The notes under the pieces were generated by a model. It did not search any database. It saw only the letters and a list, made by a program, of their open reading frames with translations, and was not told the DNA's origin. DNA of 64,000 nucleotides from Apostichopus japonicus (Eukaryota; Echinodermata; Holothuroidea; Aspidochirotida; Stichopodidae): positions 4,034,001 to 4,098,000 of the forward strand of contig NC_092578.1 in assembly GCF_037975245.1 (NCBI RefSeq). The letters run 5' to 3'. Each line of letters starts with the position of its first letter. Positions within the stretch are counted from its first letter, which is position 1. This document shows, piece by piece, positions 43,395-53,000 of the stretch. The translations under genes were made by a program, and so were the position numbers.

Positions 43395-43605
43395 CATAGG
43401 CTAAGGTAGGACATGCTAAGGTATCCTCATAGGCTAACATAGGCTAAGGTATCCTCATAGGCTAACATAGCTCCTGACATAGGCTAAGGTAGACACAGGC
43501 TAAGGTATCCTCATAGGCTAACACAGGCTAAGGTAGACACAGGCTAAGGTATCCTCATAGGCTTACATAGCTCCCGACATAGGCTAAGGTAGACACAAAG
43601 ATAAC
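43395..43605 (+). repeat. GGCTAAGGTATCCTCATA repeats
   Basis: Units of CATAGGCTAAGGTA with and without TCCTCATAGGCTAA alternate, about ten copies. It lies 350 bases downstream of the NDUFA10 stop, possibly in its 3' untranslated region. Confidence 0.9.
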
Positions 43606-43955
43606 TCCTCACGGAGGATATGAAAACAAAGATGAGAAAATAACACTTTTTTTCACACATCACTAGACAGATGTGAAAGGAAAAAATATCATGCTTCACA
43701 CTGGATAGTAGGTAGATATGGAAATAAGACTTCTCAAATATGCCAGTAGGTAGAAGAGAGAGCTAACACTCCTTGTAAGGGCTGTAAGCAAAATATGACA
43801 ACTACACTCCCATGGTAAAATACTTCACAGCCAGTAGATAATAATAATAATGATCCTGTTTAGTTGCCCGATCTCAAGCCTATCGACACGGTAGGCAGCC
43901 TTTTCCACTCCGACTATCAGCAGGAGCAAATAATAGTTCTATTCTAGACGTCTCT

Positions 43956-44036
43956 TTACTTCCATTTAAACATCAACTCCAACTTATTCTTGTATTCTCC
44001 TGGGTTGAAGCCGGGCGCGTACCGTTTGTTGTATTT
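43956..44036 (-). CDS. NDUFA10: NDUFA10 exon 9 (C-terminus and stop)
   Basis: The acceptor CTCTTCAG leads to [18 protein letters not shown] and ends FKWK with TAA at 43958-43956. It corresponds to RKYSPGYNTEVGDKWIWLK of the human protein. Confidence 0.88.
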   Translation of the reverse strand, partial: KYNKRYAPGFNPGEYKNKLELMFKWK

Positions 44037-47000
44037 CTGAAGAGAAACGAGAGATTGCAAACAAAATTGCATAAGATTAGCAAAGAGGAGATGAGAATGA
44101 ATATTTGCGATATCTGCATTTTACACAAAAAATTGCAACATCCTGCAAATTCTTGTGGTGGAAGTGACTATGCAACCTTGATGGATTCCAAAATATGATT
44201 TGATAAATTGTTAGCCACCAAACTTGCGAGATGTGTTCTGTGCTTAAAACCACGGCCTAATGTTTTCAAATACTTTTCTACAAGTTAGGAGTGTGAACAA
44301 AATCACACCTCTGTGTATGCTGTTTTATAAACTGTTAGTTTGATTTCAAAACTACCGTTACCCTTTCCCAGGATATTGTTACATTACAAACAGTGAAATC
44401 TTATTATGAATATTCCAATTCTACAACCATTGAAATATACCCAAATATAACTATGAATTGTTGTATAAATACAGGTGTTGTGTAATTTAGCTATAGGTCA
44501 ACAATTAAGCACCAGTCACTCACTTATTCTCATAGGCTCTTCAAAGCCAAACTGAGGAATTGTTCTCTGAAGTTTTAATAATTGGGTCTTCCAAAAATCA
44601 AAAAACAAGATAATAAAGGAACAGGACGTGCCACGAAAGCAGGCCATGAATTGTTACCATCTATTTCCAAATTTTCTTAAATCTACAGATTAAACAAGTT
44701 GTGATGACAACAGGGTGCCGTCCAACAAATATTGTCATTGCTACCATGACACTCTTACATCATACTACATATCATGATGGAAAATGCATAGATCGAATCA
44801 TCAAAACATATTTTGAGCTACTGTATTGCCTAATGACGGATCTCACAAAACAGTTAAAAACTATCCTTTTTGAGAAATATCACAGTTAAACCCTTTATAT
44901 GGGAGCGCATTTGAACATTGCCTTGTGCTCTGGATACCTGCGCTATATAAATAACAGTTATCATTATTATTATTAATGTGAAAAGCTGCTATGTGATAGA
45001 GTATGGCATGACGATTCTGTTCACTAACATATGAAGAGAATCTGTACTTACTATCTTATATTCTTCAATCAAGTCGTCAAATTGCTGTGCCCCGTATGTG
45101 ATCTCTGGGACATACTTTGGGATAGTCATACAATCCACTACTTGATGTTCATTAGCTAGGCTGTGGAGAGGAGAAGAAAATCCAGGACTTCAAAAATGTA
45201 AATCTGGAAGAGATCCACTATCAGAAACTAAAACGGATAGGCCATGGTACATAGGGCATTTATGTGCTCTGTTTTCAATTTCCGTGCAACTGATCGAGGG
45301 AGGGGCTAAATTTATCACAGAATGATGAATTAGGAGTTGCTAATCACAAATTGCTTTATCCCCACGCATGGTTGTGGTTAAGCGAGAAGAAAATTCATGG
45401 AAAAGGGAGTTACATCACCATACTTAAAACCCATATACCAGTTCCACTACTACTGTTTTGCTGAAGTGAGAAAGTACACTAACACTGCAAGTTTCATGGG
45501 AGTTCACTCAATTTTTTTTTATTTCAGACCTTGAATGAAATCATAAATGAATTATGACTGCTAAAATATGTTAGCTAATTAACCAATTGGTTAATTAGAT
45601 TAATTAGTTAAAAAACATTGTTAACTACTAATTATCTAAAAGCATTAATTTTTAAAAATCCTACTAATTTATAAGCCAGTTAATTAATTAAGGCCATTTT
45701 AACCAGTTGAAAGGATTGAGTATATATGGTAGAGAACAAAAAGGAAGGAAATTTCAAATAATCTTCAAAACTTCATCCACATCTTTGTTTGTATTTAGAG
45801 AAGTTGGACTGGGTAGGTTGTAACATGGACTTCCTTTAAATAAAGATTTTCTCAATTGCCTTGAAAGAATGCTATACCCTCCCAAACCAAATTTGACTAC
45901 AACTCAAACTATGAGCACTTTGTTCATTCAAAAGTGAAATACTTTTTCAAGCCTGATGACTCAAAAGACAGATGCTTATCCACTCTATTCGAGGTGCAAG
46001 AAGATGAGAGATACTACCTCCCCTGGACGACACGATACCATTCCTAGTTAAGTCCAAGCATTGCTAAAATAAGACTCCCTTTCATCAATTTTCCTGAAAG
46101 AATGCTTACATCCTTCCAAATACAATATTCACTATTAAATACAAACAAAAAAACTACCACACTTCCGGGTGGGGACTGATACAGGACTCCAAGTAAAATA
46201 CTCAATTTTCCTGAAATATGGCCACATCATCCCAAATACAATTTTTTCTAGTAATTTACAACAACAAAATACTTCCAATCTCTGATCATGAGCATTTCGT
46301 TCATTCGGAAAAATTAAATCCTTACCCATCCTGATGACTGCCAAGGCTGATTGTTTACCAGACAAAGTGAAATAATACTCAAAAGGAAATTTGCTTGTTC
46401 TCTCGTTTATTTCGTTGCTCATCTCTCTATCTCTCTCTTTTTCTCTTTCTCTTTTACTCAGTCTTTACAAGTTGTGTTTTGTTTTATACTCATTTCTCTC
46501 TCAACCTTTCTCTCTGAAGAACAGTTTACAACTGACCACTGTCTCTAAAAACACACTATTCAGTAACTCAATACAATACATGCTAATTTTACATAACAAA
46601 AACAGAATGGTTGGGCAAACAATAGATGGCATTTTGAAAGCATTTGCCTGGTTTCATAACATAGCAGGTGCAAAATTGTTAGACTACTTTACTCTCTAGA
46701 ACATTCTCCCCTTCCATGAGGTACTCTACCTCAAGTATAAAAAACAAAACAAAATTAATACATTTTACTCATACATTAACCATCAAAAATCTTTCTTCAT
46801 TACTGCAAATCTATGTACAGTAAGATATTTGTGGAGTATTTATATCACATAATATTGAACTTATATATAACACTTGCTGTCTACATTCGACACAAACACA
46901 CGGAAACACTTTCTTAAATTAAACATGTATCCTTATATGGTATGTTCTTATACCAAAATTCACTGATACAAATGCAAAAGATCTTGGACTGTGTACAGTC

Positions 47001-50000
47001 TGAAGGGAATTTATAACCGCTTCTTAGTAAAATTTACTTTACCACAAAAACTTAACTTAATCTAGGATTTCCACACGACAAATCTTAGTAATGTTTCTCA
47101 AATAAACAACTCTAATCTAGGTATGCTTATAGCTTTTACAGGAGCCACCTTCGCTTTTGAAGCTACTAGCTGCACCCTGATTCCATTTACCCCCATGGTT
47201 GTTAAATAAACCACAGCTGCATATGCATCACTTGAAGCATCACAAAATACATGCATTCTTTGGTCTGCCTTACCCTTTGGGCACAAGCATATTCCAATAT
47301 CAATATTGTCTAAATTAACTAAATTTTCCAACCACCTTCTGATTTTTCATTCTAGACCCCCTACATTAGGATCATCCCAATCAAGTTCTTTTTCCCCAAT
47401 TATTTTGCATTCAAATCTTAGCTACTTCTATAATAGGCCCAATAATTCCAAGAGGATCAAACACTGATGATAGCTTGCTTAAAACAATTTGCTTGGTTAA
47501 GGTTTCAACATTACTAACCATTACTTGCTTCTTAAGTTGAAATTTGTCAGACTCTGCATGCCAAGTCAATCCTAAGGTCTTTGTTGATGGCAACCTCTGT
47601 CTAGTTTTATCAACTGACTTAGCCCTATGTTCCTTTGGAATCCCTTCTAAAAGCGTCTTTGAGTTTGATATCCATTTCATGGGTTTCATGCCCGCTTGGC
47701 CCTGTAGAGCAACCAACTGGGTATACAATTCTTATATCCTTTCCACCATTAACAATCTCACACCTCATAAGTCTCACTACCAGTCTTTTCCCTGTGAACT
47801 TATAAGGTTTCATTTTGACGGAATGACAGATGAAGCATTCATTCGGAAACATGTGGCGTTCCCTCCACTCTCTTGGACCACTTGTATTGTTGGACCAGAG
47901 GGCGCGTTTCCTTGGCGGTTCGTTTTCATCTGCATCATCATTCAGCTTGTTTACATCCGTTTCTATATGAGTAAAATTAAAAGAAAAAATAGCTGTTAAA
48001 TAATGTTTTGCAACAAGAAAGGTAAGTTTTAAAATTTTGAGCAAGGATTATTTGCCTCCACAGTTTTGGTTACTTAAGATTCAAAGCATTTCGCCCCCAA
48101 CTTTTACTCCCTAATCATTGGGATCATTCAATAATCAAAAAGGAAAATAATATTTAGAGTTTAACTTTTATGTTTAATAATTTGAAGGAAGAATAAATTG
48201 CCAATGTTCAGCAACATGCTCTAGCAAAATCTTTGAATTTCTTAAAGGCATTTAAAGTAACCTCGCAATCTTTACACAAGTTGACAGAAAAGGTTACCTT
48301 TCCAAATTCAAAATGCATATATAGAGCCTACCCTTGTAAATACTGTTTTTATTTTGTTTACCGAATTTGCCGTAACAAAAAAATTAATCTATATATGTCT
48401 TCTTCCTATTGAGGGCCCATTCCCATAAGTCATAATGAACTAAGAAGTACATGCATACCATCAGTGTATCAGGACTATGTATATTGCTCATGTTTGAATG
48501 ATGACAAGAAAATTACAACAAGAAAATTAAATTTTGTTGATAAAATATGCTCTATGTAGGCTATATGCAGTAGGCTATATGCAGTGTTTTTGATCAAACC
48601 TGTCATTTGCTTTGTCAGCCTGGTGTAACCCACAAGTTGAGACATTTGAAAGAAATATGCTGGTCAATGGTGTTGTTTACATCACAGTCAAACTGTTTAC
48701 TAATAGACCTTATACTGTGTGTGAGCATATCTTTTCTGGATTGAATTCGAAAAGCCAGATTTGAATTAGGGTAAAATTTACATAGGCCTACTACTAGTAG
48801 ATATTATGCCTTGCACCAGCAAGATATTTCTATCGCTTTATTACATTTGCATAGTGGTTATATTGTGTATGTTAAAATTCGCCAAGTTTAGTCAAATTGG
48901 CTGAGCTCTACGCCGAACATACATTTTATTTCCAAGTGGGCAATTTGGAAAAACAGTGGTAGGGCCTAGCCGCCTAGGCTATGCCTAACTAAAATTAAGG
49001 GGCTGGTTGGAAAAAAATGGATTAATACAAAATCTTACATATTTTTGACAAAAATACTAGTACATACCTGCAGCGCGTTTTTCAGCGAGTTTTGCCTGCC
49101 TTTTGACTTTAGTTATGTCGCAAAACCGTTTGTAACATTCAATGTGGTATCATCATATGTCTCGATGTAGTAAAACTTCCCCAACACATTCTGAAATTGT
49201 TAACGTTAGGCCGATCGCCGTCGCGGAATTTCTGGCTATTTCTGCCTCCTTGCAATCAAATTGTGTCCACTCCAAGGCAAATTTCTTAAATCTCTCTTAT
49301 GAATTACTTGTCAGTTCAATAAATTTTGATTTAGAGCAATCTTTAACGTGTATAATACAGTTTTCTCGAAGCGACTTTCGTGTAACACCTCCACTACTGA
49401 ACGCGGCCATTTTTGTTTTCGGAACAATTGTTCTGTCCATATTAACAAACCTTGTGATTGGTTGATTCGCCGAAATTTCGCGTATGCCGCAAGAATGTCT
49501 CTCGTACGACATTTCTGATTGGTAGAAAATAGCCTCGTACAATAACGCAAAAGGACCCGATTTCTGTTAGATTTTTACCAATTTTTAAGCATATATACCA
49601 GCATCGCAAGTGGGGACAACTGAATATCCATTCAGAATAATATTTTCATATTTATCATTTACATATTATCCCCTCCCTCTTTGTGTTGCACGGAATGAAA
49701 CGAAATCAAGGGATGTACCACGGCCTAGGACAGTCTTATCTTGGATGAATACAAACTCTTTTCAAAGATGGGGTCAAAATAGAGTAAAAAGTACCTAAAA
49801 GTTTGACTAACAGACATGACAAAGTAACTCTTTGATGAATCACTGATACTGCAATCTCCCTACAAGTCCATTAGCTAGACAAAGATTGAATAATGTGTCT
49901 TAAACTATTTGAACATATCTAATTAATTTTGTTTACAGGTTGCTTAATTACTCTATGGATAAGTCCTCTGGGTGACAAGGCTTTTATAATCAAGAGTGTC

Positions 50001-53000
50001 AGTAAATAACTTCCCAATTTTCCATGTAGTTAACACTCATATGTGTGAAGCAGCATTTAGTGGTAGGCAGTCTTGTTTAGATCGATAGTAAATCTTGTTA
50101 ATAGAAATAACACCCTTTGGTGGAATTGGCGATCAACCAGGATGGGGCAGATTTAATATACATGGTAATCTGCTTCGATAGATTACTCACAATCTGTAAT
50201 GCTTGTCCAGTTCCGTATCATCAACAATGTTCCACGGTGAGTCCTTGAACTTCAGGTAAGCAATGTCGTCGACAATCTGTTAAAAGCATGAGCATATAAC
50301 CTGAAGTTTACACCAATTGAAAAATGAGGTTATCAAACAAACACCATTTTCATAATGATGGGACTTGTTTAATGAATGGGTGCCTGGGAGGGAGGAGGGG
50401 CAACCTAAATCAGCACAGGGGTACCTGAGAGCAAATGCATGGACCATTTCCATCACTCTTCCTTTTACAGACCTTTCTATTCAATGCTATTGTAACAGTA
50501 CTTCACTTATCAGCCATTCCCTGGCTCAACAAAGACAATGGATCCTTAAAATTTTTTTTTTTAAAAAGCATCTTTTCTTTGATAACAAATCTTTTATCCC
50601 CAACAGGACCTCTCGCGAGATGGATCAGGGGTTAAACTTCATTATTACTTGGAAAATTTGAAACAAACATACATATGTATCATATATTGAACATCTCCCC
50701 TGATGCCATCACTGATCACCCACTGTATTTCAATTGGAGTAAGAGAAGGCACAGCCAATCAAAATAGCTAACATTCAATCTATCATATCTTGATTTGGGA
50801 ACAAGATAATGCGATGCGGTTTTTTGACAAATGGTGTGGGAAAATCTTTCTCGTCAATATTAGCTTTAAATTGTCTGCATCCAGGATGTCCCTTGATGTT
50901 GACAGATCTTGAACGACCTTCCGGGTTGAATTGAAAGTAAAGTTAGAGATCAAGCGCTTACCCTGTCTATATTACCAAAGCTCTTCCAGTCATACTGTAG
51001 CACTTCACAGCCAGCATCCTTCATCTCTGGGAGGAACTTTTCTTTGTATGCCTTATCTAATCCTTGAAAATACTCGAGGGGGACATTCTTTTCGTAACCC
51101 TAAGACAGAAAAACAAAAACAGAACATTCTTACGCTTTTAGCTGCACGTTACAGCACGTATAACCAGCTAAATGTATTTTGAATGTGGCAAAGGTTATAA
51201 AGAATATAATACATAGATACTAAATCAAGTTTAACAGGTTTTTTACCCCCCCCCCTTTCCCTTTGTATCCCCCACCGCCCCTACTCCACCCCTCCCCAAA
51301 ACATGGCTGTTAGTAGTCCATGTGGAGCATTCAGTAAAGATAATACAGGATCTGTTAATGATCACCTTCCCAGATATTCTATTAACAATATTTCAACACT
51401 TTCACCCATGCTCACTTCAAATTACCATTGACCACCTCCACCACCCCCCCCCCACCACCCCCAAACATAATAAAACAAGGTTACTTACCTTTCCTCTTTC
51501 AACAAATCTCTGATGTGCTAACTCTGGAGAAGCATCTAAATAGACTACCACATGAGGGTGCTTCATTCTGTACAGAGAGAGACCCTTTATTTCATTGTAG
51601 AAGTCATAACCTGTCAAGTAAATGCACAGTAAATTTTAGTCACTTAATAAAGGTGATTTATAGGGAATATGTAGGATGTGGCTAGATCTCATTGCCACAG
51701 ACAAAAACTGCCAAGAGACTCATTAACAAGGGATAGAGTAGGGATACGAGGGGATGACTGGTATATCAAATATATATATAAATATATATATTTACACATT
51801 GACTAATCAAGTTTTATTAATATCAGATTCATTCACAGATTGATCCCGAATTCTGTTCGGTTCCGTTTTTTTTCTTTTTCTTTTTTGATTTCCTTTTGTG
51901 CAGTTTGGAATTAAATCTTTCTCGGTTACAGCAATATGATCTTCGCTTTCAGTATGAATTATATCTGCATCATCTACACGAGTTCTTTGTTGCGGAGATA
52001 GCAGTGACCTCCGGCAGTAACATTTCATTGAAACCTCTTCTGTTACTTACAAGCCTTTCTGATCCATCCCATATCCATGATAGCCTCAAGGAAGACAAAA
52101 TCACTGTAGACTGACCTCTCCATTACGATACCTTGACCTGTAGGAAAAGAAGACATAACCAAAAAAATACAGGTACATGTTTTGAATCATAGAAACCCCA
52201 TCAGCAAGCAGCTGTTGGGTACCAAGGTAAGTGGGTACCCATTAGCCAGTATCTGCCTGAGTATTAGTATACAGGTACAGTCAGGTTACCTGATCTCCAA
52301 ACAGTTTCAAGTCAAACGTAGCTATATGAACACTTTGTAAAACATAAACTGTTATTTGGGGACTTGATTCAGGTTTTCAAGATTGTGTATGGTTTTGACA
52401 ATTTATCCTTTACCGACTTGATCATGTTTACTAACAGTAGTTGTACCAGAGGTCATTGTCTTAAACTCCAAAAGTTACATAGTAGGATTAATATTGGGCA
52501 TAACTTTTTTTCTAATAGGGTTGTGAATGCTTTGGACAAGCACTTTGAGCATTGTAATTGGGTCTGACTGTTTGTGTCTTCAGTTTTTTTTTCTCTCTCT
52601 ATAGTGTCCTTGATAGGGACTTAAGTGTCCCTCCTGATCCTTTTTTTCTACTAAACTAAACTAAACCGTATTCAACAGATTCAATACATAGAGAGACTTT
52701 TGCGATATTGTAAGCTGATTTTGTTGATTCAAACAGAGCAGGGAATTCAAATAGGCATCAAAGTAACTCCACTAAGTACCTAACCCTCTGGCCCCTGCTT
52801 AAAAACAAATGAAATGGCTCATATCAAAATTATATTGAAAAGCTTTTCCTGATTTAAGTTGATCATAGAAAGAAACTATTTGTTTAAAATAGATATATAA
52901 TAATATTGTTTTACAAGCTGATCTTAGTCCATATATCACTAATCGCATACTTAAACACATTCATGATTAAACATGTACAAAAAATCACAAAACGTTCCAT

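Larger units (their letters stand above)
39262..43955. other. Convergent interval between SNX13 and NDUFA10
   Basis: It includes the untranslated 3' ends of both genes. It holds the TTAA element at 41714, the family B element at 42311, a 27-bp duplication at 42695-42750 (AAACCTTATCTTGCTACCTA) and the repeats at 43395. No protein-coding gene is visible. Confidence 0.6.

Noticed and set aside
49297-49550. Functional first exon of a new gene (MAAFSSGG)
   Set aside because: Continuing the frame to the conserved Cys/His residues meets three stop codons; it is treated as a pseudogene.
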